64,000 nt of DNA from contig NC_044011.1 of the NCBI RefSeq assembly GCF_900496995.4, positions 46,673,541 to 46,737,540 on the forward strand, given 5' to 3'. The position numbers and the translations under genes are program-made. Within the stretch, counting starts at the first letter, position 1. Every line of letters begins with the position of its first letter. Below the pieces are notes generated by a model that was not told the DNA's origin, did no database searches, and worked only from the letters and a program-made list of their open reading frames with translations. Of the stretch, positions 34,531 to 49,500 are shown one piece after another. This stretch comes from Aquila chrysaetos chrysaetos (taxonomy: Eukaryota; Chordata; Aves; Accipitriformes; Accipitridae).

Positions 34531-37500
34531 AGAAAAAAGACTATTCTGCTTTCAATGGCACATTTGAAGAGCAAACACCAGAACAAATGCATCTGTACTG
34601 CATTTAGATGTTGTGTGCTAAGTGCTTTTCTCATAACTTCTCTGAACATTAAGAATATCGTCAGCCCAAGTGCACACAAATATGTCCGATTTGACTGAAG
34701 GAAAACGGTGACAAACGAGGAGACCGCAGTTTGACTCACCAGAACGAGTCAAACTAGAGGGAATTAGCCATCGTTTACATATGTTTTGTAACATTGTCCT
34801 CTCCCCACCATTTCTCTCCCACATATTTCTGACTTTTAAATCCACTGGGGAAGAAGGCTGAGAGAACCAGAACGTGGTTAACAGCCAACTTGCAAATTTT
34901 AACGTTAAACTGCGATTTAAGCCTCTTTCAAAGCATCCCAATTGACCAGTCCCCTGAACACAGATGTGTACAGATATGTGACTGCATCTCCTCTCCCTGT
35001 TTCATCCTACAAATCACGAGCTGGGGGAAAAAACCTCATCGCACCAAGAGCCTTTACCAAATTCACCTTCTACTGCTTCGCTTGGGTCTCCATTGAATTT
35101 GATCAACTTAAAGTTTCTGACGTGAAAATAGGCCCCTGGCTCAGGCAAGGGAGGAACATGCACCCGTAAGATCAGTGGCTCAAGAGATATAAATATGGTT
35201 CAAGAAACCCACTTCTTCACAAAACTGCTCAGATCAGTGTGCGTTTTCAATCAAAAATGTAGTACCTTGCTCTGTTTAACAAAGTTCAATAAGCCACAAA
35301 CAACAACCAAATCTCCAAACTATACGAATATATCGATTCTTGTGCAGAGACACCAATAATTCAGGCAAGAAAAGCATGCGGAGGAGTTCGGGTTAGGTCT
35401 CAATCCTGGAATGTGAGCTTGCTTGCCTTTTTTTTTTATTTAAAAACAGGCCACACATCTGGATATAAGCATATTTACATGTTTAAAACAAACATACCAG
35501 TTAGGGTACATATAGGAAGAATGAGCAACACTTTTTTATAGTCATTGGTATTAATAGCAGCAGTTTGAACTCCTGCTCATAATTTAAGCAAAAGGTGTTT
35601 GAACGGTAACACCAGGTTCAGCTGGTGCCCACGGACCTCCAAAGCAGGGTACCACTGAAAGGGAAAACAGCCTCCTAATCCCACGAGGGGAAGTAAAATG
35701 GAGCAGGGGAAGGAGAGACAGGGAACGTGTCACCTCCTCCTCCACCATTTCTGGCCACACAGCCCTTCTTTCCTCCTGCTAGGCTCTTTAGACTCAAGTC
35801 CTGATCCTAAACCACTTCGGGAACCGCGGTTTGCTTTTGATGATGAACTGGGGAATTTCTTTCCGTTTTCTCCCCCAGTACATCAGGTGCTCAGCATCTT
35901 GAGCACATTATGTCAGAAAAATTAAAGTTGGTACTGAGATACGTATGAGCACAGAGCCCAGGCAAAATCAGAGGGTGGAGATGCATCAACATGGCATTTC
36001 TTACCCAATTCCTGTTCGCCGGTCTGGTAGCAATGAAGATCCTGACTGTGGTTTCCCCAGTCCTCCTGCGAATACTCCTCCATCGTGCTGCCGTCTGACT
36101 CCAGCTCCTGATACAAGCCGCTGCTGTTGATGAGGACAGGCTGGCAGGGCTGGGAGTCCCATCCTCCCTGCCCAAACACCTGCTCCAGCTGTTCAAATGT
36201 GTAGCTGCTTTTCCTCTTCCCAACACCATGCTCCTTCACGCGGCTGTAGCACCTGCGAAGGGTCTAAGACAGAAAAAAGCACGTTAATCAGGCAGCGATG
36301 GGTTGGAAGAACGCATATTCACTTGCAGACAGTTACGTGGCTGCTAGGTTTTCTTGTTTCATTTTTTTACTTCTGCTGATCAGCATTTGCCCCACACTCA
36401 CGAGCTAAATGCAATGCTCCCGAGCTAACCTATACCCGCCAGGAAGCATCGTGTGTATCCGATGTTCCCACTGCAGCGATTTAGCGTTAACATCTATGAC
36501 CCAGGACAAAGTTGCGTAGCAGCTACAGGTTCATCAGATTTAACTCAGGTGATTTATTCTCTTCCCCACTTCAAAAAAATCCCCAGATCTGCTATGTAAC
36601 ATAGGGAAAAAAATAAAATAAATATACCAAGAGACCCCCAGTCAGAGATACCAACCAGCCAAGAGAATGCACACCTACTACGAGGAGGAGAAAGCAGAGC
36701 TGGTGTCGTGCCCACAGCTTGGAGAAGGTGAAGCAGGGAGGAGAAAGAAAGGAAAAGAGAAAGAAGAGTCCCCCAAAGCAAAGACGGTCCAACCTTCCTT
36801 ACTCTGGTAAGAAGACACAAGGTACAAAATGTATACGCCTAAGCTATTTAGCTAGGAAAATATATATTACTTACATATTTTGCATTCCTTACTAACTCAC
36901 TCTGTCTCTTGTGAAGCTGCTGAAATTTAAAAGAGGTCAAATCAATAATGCTCCAAATTCCCAGACTTCGATATCAAGCATTAAGTAAGAAACAACACTT
37001 AGACAGCTCTGTCTAATAAGCCTTTAAAAACAGTGCTGAGGCCGAAACCTCCCACACAGACAGATGCAAAAACCTGGTCTACTTTTGGTGATCCCTTTAG
37101 CATCCCGCACCGACGGCTGAGCTGTGCATCACGACAGCGATGTAAAGCCGTATAAGCCTACCATTTCCATCCACGTTTCCCCCTAATCCGGAGCAACACA
37201 CAACTATTTGGGGGTAAAAAAATAAAAAAATAATAATAAAAAAATCTTTATGCGCATCCCTCAATGTGCTTTTAATTCTACCAGCACTCTAGTTTTGAAA
37301 GATAGCGATGTGCCCCAGGTTTGCTGGATCTTGATGGTTTTCAGATTGGTAGAGTGCTAGAAAACTTTTTTTTTTTTTCCCATATTAAATTTATTAGATT
37401 GCTCAGGTTCTAGCTTGAATGGCAAAGCTATCTCTGGAGTTCAAGAGGCATTAACTTGGGAAGAGCTAGTCCCGTCGCCTTGCTTTCTGGAGGACGACCA

Positions 37501-40500
37501 TAATGGACTTCCAAGCACATCATTGCAAAAACAGCTTGGTTTTTTCCCCCCAAAGGAACCTTTACATCTCCAGAACGTTCAAACCTACCTAATGCTCCTC
37601 ATATACTGGTTTAACAGCATCAACGGGAAAGGGATACATTTCTAACCAGTTTCCTCATGATATTCAGAGCCTTGGGGGCAGAAGCAAAACTGCTAAGCAG
37701 CAAGTCAGTTTTACCCTGCTGTTTCAAAAAAAAAAACCAACAAAAAAAAAACCCCAAAAAACCACAAACCAAAACCAAACAACCCCAAAACCCCAAAACC
37801 AAAACCACAGAAAAAATACAAAATAAAAAAAACCCAAACCATGTAAACACACAGGCAGCAGTAAGACCAGAACTATTCAGTGGTTTAAGGTGGAACCCTT
37901 CCCGATTCTGCCACCAAACTGGACACCATCAAATTTTAAGTTTCTGTCTGCAAGTGGGATGAAAAACAACCGGCTACATCAACCTGAAACCAAGGACCCG
38001 GCCAAGAAACCTGTCGATATTCACTGCAGGCAGACTGGGTTCCCTAAGGCAGGGGGTACAGATAAACGTGGTGGTTAAAATTGGGCAACAAGAACCCCTT
38101 GGGAACAGCGAGGCAGTTTTAAATGGTCCAGTTTGCCCTGAAAAGCACATTGGAGGATGCATCGCCCAGCTTTTGCACTCCAGTTTCTCTCCTTTCAGCT
38201 CAAGTCTCACCAAGCGATATGGGTAAACTCTCATTTCACTCTCAGACTCTTTCTAAAATCCACCCAAGTTAGATTTTTGGAAATACAGTTCCCAAACCCC
38301 AGTTCTTACAGCTGCCCTGGCTTATCCATCAGAGTTAACTGTAGACTTAGAGCCTCTAGCTGCATTTATTAGCAGCCTTTAAGCTAAACAAACTGTCTCC
38401 AGCACAGTTAACCAAAAAATGTCAATACTCTTGGCCAAGCCCTCTTGGGAACATTCGACATCCACAGTCACTTGCTCTATTTTAAGCGTGTGCTTCAAGC
38501 ATCTCTCTCTACTGATGGAGTTATTGAGTATCTCACACTGGGTTGTAGCCTAGTTGTAATTATTTCATTCAGGCTGCAAACTGGCTTATTTTACCACGAA
38601 AATAATTTAGCATCAAGTCAATGGAGACTCCTACAAGAATTAAAGGGAGCAACGCAGAAAGTGGGCAAAAAATAAATGAGCAATACTCTCATTGCTCATT
38701 ATTCTTGCAAGTCAAGAGTACTTTTGAGGTTACTGCCTAGATGCTTGTGGACCCGGCTGCGTGAACCACTTTTCACCTCCGCTTCTGGCAGCAGATAACC
38801 TAAAGTTTGAGTGAGATAATCTCAAATTTGGTGCTTTCAAAAGCACCAGAAGGCCTGTGGCCAAGCAGCTGGTGGTTCCTCTCGGTCTTGTTTCCTGGAC
38901 AATCGAGATTCCCACTAGCTCCTTCTTCTTGGTGGCACTCCCCAGTTTCTCCAACAGGCAGTCCCTACCACTTTTCTAAGTGATGTTCACCTCCGAATAA
39001 CACAGGTCAGCTCTGTTTCACGGATGCCCACAGGCTTCTACGTGGCAGGGCTGAGGTGGACCAGATCGATCGCTCTCCCTCTGCAGTCGCCTGCACCTCC
39101 CACGACAATTTTCTTCAGAGACCCTGGTAAGACCTAAATAATTGTTCAGACTTCAGGAAACCTCTCCTGGAGATTTTATAGCACTCAAGGGTTCAGACAC
39201 CTTTCTCCCAGCAGGTTATTCTGATCACCAAGATTTAAGATCTAGGTTTTTCTTACGCACCTCCTCTATTCCTCCCGGTGTCCGGCTCAACTCCTGCTCC
39301 GTGGTTCCTAAAGTGCACATACATATAATGATACAGATAGACAAGAAACCAGTAAATTTAGGACAAGTAACTGAAAACAGACCTGATAACTGCCCAGTGA
39401 CTGCACAGACTGGAAGAGACCGAGGCTTTTGCTTAGTGTTCTGCAACCCTGCCTGCAATACGAAGACAGATTATCCCTGCTTAATTTGTAAGTATGAAGT
39501 TCAAAGGAGGAGACAGTCAAAAAGCTCAACTTAGACTTTCTCACCATTTCTAACTCACAAGCCCTCATCTTCTCTACAAGCGAAGCCACAGGAGAACCAA
39601 TCACTCTGCAGGAACTGCAGCATGACAATCAGAAACACTGGTCAGAAAAGCCTTGGGAAGCAACTTTGAGGAAGGCTGTAGACACAGTCCTCCTCCCAGC
39701 AAAAAATCAGGCAGGGGAGAACCACACTACAGTGAGCTTTTTACGCATAACCCCAGAGATGGTCCAACAGAAGAAACTCCAGATCCCTGATCTGAGCCGT
39801 ACTCTTACTCGGCAAGACGCTACGCAGAGCAGTTGAGTGGCATACCTGCGTGTCCATGTTAATCTACTTAAGTCTATTAAATGACAGCAGCTGGCCTAGA
39901 AGGGGTCCCAATGGCACAGAGCACCACTTAGCACAACGTCCAGCTCTGAAGATGCTCTTTCACTTAATGGGAGAGAGCTCTTGGCTTCACATCCCAAATT
40001 AAGAGTGGCAGTATCAAATAGCTTCCTCCCTCATCATGCCAGGATACTCACAAGCAACACGAGATGAAACTAGACTGGGACAAAAGAAATGGCTTTTGAA
40101 GCCTGGAGTGGTTGTAGGGCACGTAGGGATGGCTGGCAGAGTGAAAGATCTTGCAGTCTTCATTCCCGAGTTGGATGGTGGGAGCACAAGGAAACGGAAC
40201 TGACTACAGGAGTCAGATAGCTCTGCTCAGCTTGCTAGCTCATGGAGTTTTAGGTTAAAAGATGCATGCAAGGCAGGAGAACATGAGACTTATGTGGGAT
40301 ATTCCCACATGGAGCCCTATTTCTGCGGTCTATCCAGAATAAAAGGAGGAGAAAGAGCACCTTAAACTCTCGAGAGCGCCATACACCACTGCAGAAAGGT
40401 AGCTGACAACTTCAACATGTCTCCAAATGAGACACCACGTCATAACACTCCTCTGCAAAACACAAGCAGCCCCGCACAAACCCCCACTTAAAACTCTGCA

Positions 40501-43500
40501 GGTGTGCACTGCAGGAGCTGCCACAGACCTGTCTGCAAAGGCTCCAGCCCCACAGGTGGCTGCACATCTGCCAGATCACCGCACTCGAGGGGAGACACGC
40601 CGGCAGTCAAAATAAATCACGCTTTGCACCAAAGAGCGAAGGCTCAATCGTATCCTGATGTGCCCAAACGCACAGGGACTTCCTGAAGGATTTGGCTCTG
40701 GCCCAAAGGTCTCCGGTAGGGAGCAAGGAAAGCAATGGGAGTGTCCTGAGAGGAGAAGGGTGGTGAGGGGGAACACAGACAAGTTGATCGTCTGATTGAG
40801 ATAGGAACCAGAGATCTCTTTGGACAATGACTTGAAGAGACAAAGTCACCCTAGAAGACACAGATAAGGGATGTCAGTCAAGGCAGGTAAGGCACATGTT
40901 TTTAAGTTAGGTTCTAGCTCTGGCTGACTAACCCAACAAAAAGGCGCAGCGTATTTCCCACCACTGCCAATTTCTAAATCACAATTGAATATATTAAAAA
41001 AAAAAACCAAAAAACAAGCTCTCGCCTGGACAGCAATTATCTACAGAAGCGCTACAGCCAATTGTAGAGGTCAACCTAGAAGAGGCACGACTTTGCCAGC
41101 GACTGAGAGGGAACGAAGCCGGGGTATAACGAGCTGTAGCCCGGCCGGGGGAGGAAGTCATGCAGCGATACGTGGTGCCGAGACGTGATAAACTTCCCCA
41201 CAGTGGTGGCAGGCTACACCTCGCATCTCAGCCACCTGTGAAGATGGCTCCATCAGTTGCTGCTATTAGAGAGCTGAGAATAAAGTTATTCATACCCTTC
41301 TCAGGGATTTGATGCTAATCAGGCTAGACATCTAGAGAGAAGAACTCTCCAGTATTGCCTGCAGAAAAGCAGACGGCTGGGCACCTCCATCTCTCGACGT
41401 ACTGAGCTCCTGGTTTAAGACAGCACTGGATGAAAAGAAGAGTAACTAGTTAGAGCTTGAGAAAGCAGACCAGCAAAACCCTCTGCCATGCCCATACCTA
41501 CCGCAGCCAACGACGTTTGTCTCTGTAAAGAGTTTAGATGGGATGGATGCATCCTACTGACAGAGCTCGGCTTGCAGAGATGCACAAGTAAGGTTCAGCC
41601 TAGTCCTGGCACGACCTGCTCAAACCCATCACTACTTCAGAGCGATGAAGGCCACACTTGAGTAGATTGTCTTGCCTTCAGAAACACACTTATTCCTAAA
41701 ATCAAACTTGAAGTTTCATGCATCCACTGTGATCAGGACAAACATCTTTATGCCACCCATGAAGCCTGCCTTTCAAGAAGAACCCAAACTGCAGCGGTCT
41801 GGACCAAAGAGGTCTGAGATGTACTCAGCAGGTCACATCTCCGCTACCAGTAAGCCATGAGAGACCACACGGACCCAAATCCCTCCTGGTTCTCTCTCTC
41901 AAATGAACGAGCAGAGCAAGGCCACACGCCTCTGTCACGTCCCGATTTCTCAGGACGATGACTCAGGTTTGCCAATTCCCAGGTCAAGATTAAGGTGAAA
42001 TGACACTGGGGATCCTTCAACTCACAAAACTCAACTTTTATTCGCTCACAACAAGAATTGGCATGCTCACCACAAAAATTGGTGTGACACACAGTAAACT
42101 GTGTAACATGTGCTAACCATACATCACCAAACATATACTACAAGCCTTGCTTATTTGGGAATCAGGTCAGGGAAGACAATAAGGGGAGCCCTCCCGTTGA
42201 GTCACGAGGCTCAGAGCAGACCCCCTTGCTTTCTAGACTCCTCCTTAGAGAAGGGCCCAGGGGCGGCTGGATCCGCTCCTAGTCCCAGACTTGGTCAACG
42301 GTTTATGTCTAAAGGGATGAGGTGTAGGGATTGTGGAAAAGGAAAGAGAGAACAAGACAGAGAGAGAAAAAGGAAGAGAGAAAGATTTCACCGGTCCTGG
42401 GTCCAGCGTTGGTTCAATCAGCCAAGCGGTCCCGTTCCGGTGGGCTTGCGCACCTGGGGCTTCAGTTTGTGTCCTTTTATCATCCTTGCCCCTCCTTCGG
42501 GCGGGCACTCAAACTCATTGGGCTAATTAGGTAGCCTTTGGGGAATAGGTCCGTGGGCTTGGGTGTCGTTTGGGGAGTAACTTCCCCCTCCCTGCAGATG
42601 TGATCTTTGGCCACGCACGGTGAGCTGCCCTGTTCAGCCTGTCCAAAACAGCATTATCAGAGCAGGGAGCTGTGCACCCTCTGGCACACCTTCCCCCTCC
42701 CACTGCTGATGGGCACTGATCAGCTTCTTTTCACCTGGGGTTCCTTGCTCCGCAGAGTTCCTTGTTATGCAGAGTTAGTCGTTAAGCAGAACTTGCCCCA
42801 CCACAATGTTTGAGACATTAACTCTTTCAGCCCCTCCAGAAGACAAAGAGCAGCACAAACCTGCCTGCAGGTGGGAGGGAAGATGCTCCTCTCCAAAACA
42901 AGCTTCGGCCAAGTGGCAGAAAGCATCAACGCGGGTGGCACCACAGGGGAAACTTCTCACATAGTTCAGAATGGTAAAAAACTTTACGCATACCATCCTA
43001 GAAGTGTGTCGTTGCCCGTTCTGGGGTCTCTAGGGGAAGGTCCGTGCCACTCACCTTCAGCTGTGTTGAGAAAACGTTACCAGTGGAGAGCAATATCTAA
43101 ATCCATGGGAAAAGCTGGAAGTGAAATACCAAAGGTGGCTTGAACTCCAATTTTCACCAGGACCAGTGGTCAAGGGCTGGTAACTGGTGAGACCACAGCA
43201 CTCCACAGAGCATCATCTACTTGGCCCCCAAATTTACGCACTTAGTAGGATGGAGCGTAACCTGGAAGAGTAACGAAAGCGAATCTGCCCCCACACTGGC
43301 GCTCAAAGCTGTATGCTCTCATACCACCTTCATTCTGCTGAGCATTTCAGGTGCATCCAGTCACTTCTGAAGTAAATAAAATCCTCGATCAACCATCCAA
43401 CACCTCCTGCATCATTGCTGGTGGCACCCTTTCCTGACATCAAAGCACAGCCTCTGCAATAACGGGACACCCAAAATTTCCAACTGCCTGCGTGTGCTGG

Positions 43501-46500
43501 CTAAGAGCAAGTGACAAAAATCAGAAGGAGGGGTTTTAACACCTTCCCAAATCCTCCATAGTCAAGGAGCACGACAAGGAAAAACTGTGCGCTCCCAAAC
43601 TAAGATTTAATGTTCAAGTGTAGCAGGTTTGTCCTTCTGCAATGAGTTCCTAGCCATCAACTGTTTCTGTCTCACCAGCATAACCTGCCAGTTCGGTCCC
43701 AGGTCCCCCTGCGAATCATTTTGCACCCATGCAGTAAGCGGTGGATGACCCAGGTACACCAGAATGACCGGACCAGAGTATTATAGACACACAACACAGC
43801 TCCAGAAGCCACTGGACAGCAAAGACACTCATCCTGCACGTACAAAGTGAGACAGATGCCTACTGGCACGACACCGCCCTGCAAATACCCTGGCTGAAGA
43901 AAGTGGGTGCAGCTGCTCTGCAAGAGGGTTCGCTCCACATGATACTCACCTCCCAGAGATGCTCCTCTGCTGCTGCCCCACAATACATCCAAGAAGGAGT
44001 AAAACAAATAAATCTGCTCTTTGTCACTGAAGAGTTTATTTTTCCCGGCTTATAAACGTCAACAGAAAGTTGCTCCCACCCACCCGGGCCTGTAAGATCC
44101 TCCAGCGAGATGTTAGGCTGCTGGAGAGGATTCAAGGAATGACAAGAAATGAGCCAGCCTGGAAAACCCGGTGTATCTGAATCTATTTAAGCCAAAGAAA
44201 GATCTGGAGGTAACTTGAACACTGCCTGCACACATCACAGCTGGTGGAGCTGCCCAGATGAGGATCTGGGCCTGAGATAACAAATGCAAGACAAAGATAA
44301 AATGCTTTCAAAAGAAATAGAAGGCAAAGCCGTTTTGAAGGTGGGTAGTTGGCTCGTTGCTACAAAATGTACCAATGCTCCATCATTTGAGATGTTCAAA
44401 TTAAAAGACAGCCACTCTGCTTAACGTTATTGGACCCAGCGATGAAATTCTGGGTGAAATCCAATCTCCCGTATCACACAGGAGGTCAAACCTGATTACG
44501 GCAAGCACTGCTTCTAGCTAGCGCAGCTTTTCCTTCCTTAAAAACAACTTCACACAAGATTTAAAAACAGACTGTTTACATCGTAAAGCAGGTAAAACCA
44601 CAGCCCCATTACAAATAAGCCACTGCTGCCATTGCTTTACATATAGCTTAAAGCAGGAGAACACCAACAGCAGATATTCAGGTGTAATTTTTCATTCCTT
44701 CCCGTTTGATGTGGGTTCACGGCATTTGCTTCTCCCCTTTGTACCTACGCTCTCTGTAAGTGTTTAACCAGTGTCTTCAAAGTATTTATTTTTTCCTTTG
44801 AAAAATAAATTACATGCTTAGCGGACAACCACAACCCAGCAGAAACCTCCAGTCACCCATCTGGGGCGAGAGTGAGGTCGCTACGTACACAAAACCCAAC
44901 ACCACGGCAGTGGGACTCGTGAATTCCTGCAGCCGGGAGTTAGATGTTGGAGCTGCTCCTCTTTGAATAAATGGCTTGGCACGGACTCTGGGGAGCAGCA
45001 AACAGATTTCAACAGCTCGCTCGCAAAATAAAAGCAGAACCCGCATTTCTGCAGTAGCTGAAGAAACGACATGTTAAAAATGCCCCTGAATTCATTTTAA
45101 CAGTCTCCCGACGCTGAATGGCAACATTTAAGGAGGGATTTCTCTCTGCTCGCGAAAGGCTCGCTAGCTGCAACTGCAGCCAGTGAATTTCTAGCACTGA
45201 AACACTCTCGCAGCTCAGCTAAGCAAAGCGCTGTCAGAAGAGCAAGTCTTTGATTTCACCTTCCATGAAGAAACATGCGTGCAACAGAAGCGGAAATTCT
45301 TCCATGGATTTAAAAATCAATGCATAAGATCCGGCTGGAGCACATTATTTCAAGAACACTCCTTTAAAATAAAACAAGACTTTATTGCCTGAAAATTACC
45401 TTGACTCACATGGCTCTGCACTGGTCAGCGGCAACCGTAAAACCTGAGCTCACCTGCACTTTCCCAGAGTATCCCCCTGCCATTGCAGCCACGCGCAAAG
45501 GCTGAAAGAGGATGAAACAATGACGTCCCAGTGTATTACCCAACAGAAAGCGACCTCAAAGAACATATACTGGGTACGTTGGCTTTTGCCCTTCAGACGG
45601 CAACTTCACAGTACGAGGCGACGGCTCATTTTTCTGCAGTTAAAAGCGGCTCGATTTAACAGCTAACCTCCTGCTCTCTGGCTGAAACAACATCGCCAGG
45701 CGAAGGGCACAAAATCAGCACGCAAGTCTGGAAAGGGTTTTGCAAATATTCACCGTCTGCCTTAAAACACCAGTGCTAAGGTCAAAGCTTAAAACTTAAA
45801 GGCTCTCCACGCACTGCTGCAGAGAGGCGACAAGTTTTGGGATACACAAACCAGGCTAATTCCTTGACCGTGAACACGCAAGAGCTGGGCTGAACAAAAA
45901 GCATGTGCACTTTAGTAAACAACTCTTTAACGAGAGCTACGTGTCATAGGGACAGTCAGAATATATTACTAAACAAGCAAGGATTAAGGATACAACAGGA
46001 CGAGGAAACTATAGAGCACGAGACAGCTTTTCCAGGAACCCAACAGACAGAAATTGAGACGTTTCAATCCTCCTGCAGCTCCCGATTGCCGAACCCACCA
46101 GTCCCCTGACCTCAGAGCCACAAAGTCGGATTCAAGGTCTCTTTCTGAAGGAAGAGACCAGGAAAAGCTGCTGGAACAGTTACGTGTGAATCCCTGAATT
46201 TGAAACAGACACTTCCAGAGTGGCTCAAACCCAACAGCGGTCTCGTTCCCAGCTTGCAGGCCAGCGCTGCTTATGTGCAGAAAAGCACATGCAGATGTTA
46301 AGAGACAGACGAAAATCTGAACTGGGACCTTACTTTGCATCCTGTTTGAATTAGGAGAGAATGCATCTATGCGATACAACTGGAAAACTTTCTTCTTCGT
46401 AGTTGACTTTTTCCTTTCCAGCTCATTTCTAACTCGCTCTTCAAGATTTGGCAGAGTCCAGGGAAGGCAGGTGTCCCGAAGAAGGCCAATATCGAGTTCT

Positions 46501-49500
46501 TATCTAAAACGCATTTATAAAGTAAGTTGAGTCCGATACGTTTTAAGCACGTTTTACATTTATAATACATCAGCAAATCCTCACGCTACGTTCCCTTGAC
46601 GGACATTAAGTATCCTATAAAATCACGGAAATACGGAACATTATGGATAATAAATGGAATGAGGCAGCTATGCTCTCCTTCATCACCATCTCCCTGGTTC
46701 TGTTTTCAGCTGAGACAGCCAATAGTGGAGGACTACGAAGTGCCTGCGACCTCCCCTTGTTCCAACAGTGCATCCAAGTCGTCCTACTCTGTCTTAAAGA
46801 TGACTTCAGGCTTTGACCGCTCCACACCCAGAAGTGATTTTTCACTCTTGGTCGAGCATGAGAGAGTCAAGCAGCCGATTCTGCCTGGAATCCTACAAAA
46901 ATTGGGATTTTGGGCTTGGCAGCAGCTACCGCAACTATCTCAATAATCCCTGTAACAAGGTCAACTCTTGGCTCTCACAAGAACCCCCAGCTTTCAATGA
47001 GCGCTTGTTTCTTAGCAATTCCAGCAAAAAAACCTATTGCAAGCCCAAAGGCTTTGGAAAAAGCCACATTTTTGCACCTCCAGACAACTGCACTGACGAA
47101 GACCCTCGCAGTGGGGATCCAGGACACACAAAAGCTCAGGCAACAGCACAATGGGTGTGGGACAACACAGTCAGCTCCTGTTCTGGAGCATGTCTGAGAC
47201 ACCAAAAGCCCACCATGAGGGTCTTTACCAACAAGTGCTGGACACGGCTGACATTGAACGGTTGTTCTTTACCAGGCAGACAGCCCAAGGACAGGCCAAC
47301 CTGCAAACAAGTACAGGCACAGGACAGCACACAGATGGAGGGCTGACAAGTCCCTTCCAGCTGGATCCTTCCACCAGATGTTATGGTACTGAAGAAGAGT
47401 CTGCCCCGACGTATTGCGTGTTGATCTAGAAACATCTAACAGGTCTGTCAAGAGCTGCTCTTGGAGCCATTGCAAGGTGATAAATACAAGCCTTGTGGTC
47501 TTTTATTCCCTCTAAGCTGTTTGATAGGTATGTGATGTGTGGTTTCTTTCAAGCTTGAACATTTCAGGGGCAAAGATGTGTTCAAGCATCACTTCTTACG
47601 GGAAAGGGGGAGAAGTCCTCCCCTGCAAGAAGCTCACAAACCGCTGGGAGGATGGGATCTTCCAGCAGTCACCAAAACGCTTGCTCTGGCCCCAAAGCAG
47701 CCACTACCCACGACCAGCTCCATCCAAAAGCATCAACTGAACCCGAATGGCCAGTTCTGGGCTGCTTTAATAGCGAGACTTCTCCTCACAGCCTGCTTAG
47801 CGTCCTCTGAAGCATTAATGGTTGCAGAGCCTGTGACCAAAATTAGGGTAGCGGTCCTCTACAGCTGCTGCATAAACTCCCACCACAACCCGAAACCATC
47901 GGAGTCTTGTGGACAAAGCCAAATGGCCTCAAGAAACTTCTCCGTCACACACCAGCCTCTGGCAAAGCCCAAAATTTCATGGAAGAAGCGATTTAAGCGA
48001 CAAGCGCCTTGAAAGCCACTGAGGAAACAAGGGTCTCGAAGAGATTTCACGGTGCAGCAAGATTCCTCTCCAAAAATACTTGGATGCCTTCAAGGGAAAT
48101 AAAGCCCTCAGCAGCAAGTACATGGAGTCAACGCAACACCATGATGAAAATACATTAAGAAACTAAAACAGAAGGGGAGCTTGCTTCGTTTCGACCACCT
48201 ACTTTCAGGGACGAAGGCTGTTCTAAATAACAGAGATTGAAAGGCGAGTATCTCGCTTATTCCTGAGCTTCCTCAATGCTGCAGACTCCCTTACTTCACA
48301 TATTTTGCAAATCAAAGGCCACCCGGGTGTATGCACCTAGAGGATCCCAGCCTGGCTGGGCTGGCACAGCTGTATTTAACAGAAGAGAACAGCCTCGCTG
48401 ATCCCTAGCAATAACAAGACATTACTTTTTTTAATCGATCGGCATTTTAAGCGGCTGCACGGGCAGCCTAAAGGGTCACGAAAGGGGAAAGTGAAAGCCG
48501 GAGGGACCTCGGAGCGTTTAATTCACCCTTACAAGCTTCATTCACATTTATAAACTGAAAACCCGCAGCGATTCCCACCCCATCCACAGTCCCTCCAAAC
48601 ATCTCCTCTTCGTAAAAGTGGGACGCGCGAAGCGGCTGCTCCCAAGCCGGACGCCAACCCAGCCTTTCCCTTTTCCCCAGGGAATGATGCAGCTGGAAAG
48701 ATCCCTCTTTAAACCCTGCCGCCAGAGGAAATGCAGTCCATCGGGCTGTTTAACGCGGCTCAATTATTAAAGAGGTTTCTGAGACCGCAGCACGCTCTGG
48801 TGCGAACCAGGGGAAGACGTTGTACCCTGTAAAGCAACTCCAAAGCAAAGGAGAGAGCCACAAGTGCAAGAGGGCAACCAGAGTACGAGCCACCCCTCAT
48901 TACTGGAGTAACTGGGAGCCCCCTTTTCTCATGGGAGCTTCAGGGAGCAGCTAGTGCCACCCCTCACAGACAGAAGATGCTGGAGGACACGTAAGGGGAC
49001 TGAGTCAACCCACCCAGGGCTACGGTGTCCACCATGCTCAGGGCCGAAGGAGGCAACCCAGGGGATGCGGTGCCCCAAAAACCCAGGGGAAAGGATGCTG
49101 CTGGGGCCTGTCCACGCAAGGGGACCCGAATGGCTGGGACACTGTGTCCCTCCCCACTCAGGAGCATAGGATGCTGCCACAGCCCACCCACACAGGAGGA
49201 ACCGTGTGGCTGAACCCAAAGGACAGAGCACCTGCATCGGAAAGATGCTGTTGGAGGCTGCGGGTGCGAGGGCTGAACCCACAGGATGTGGCACCCAGCT
49301 TGCTCCAGGCCACGAGATGCCAACCGGGTGCTGCGGGGAGCCAGGCAGCTGAGCCCAGGGGACAGGGTGCCTCACACCCAGGGCTGAAGGCTGGGCTGAG
49401 CCCAGGGGACACCCACAGCCAGGGCCAAAGGACACTCCGGCAAATTGTCTGCATGGGGAGATGCTGCCGGGGTGATCCCAGGGGACGGGGTGCCTTGCTC

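Noticed and set aside
46813-47346. 177-codon plus-strand frame in MSANTD2 intron 1
   Set aside because: Unique sequence, but no recognisable domain, no intron structure and no codon bias I can point to. Kept as probable chance.
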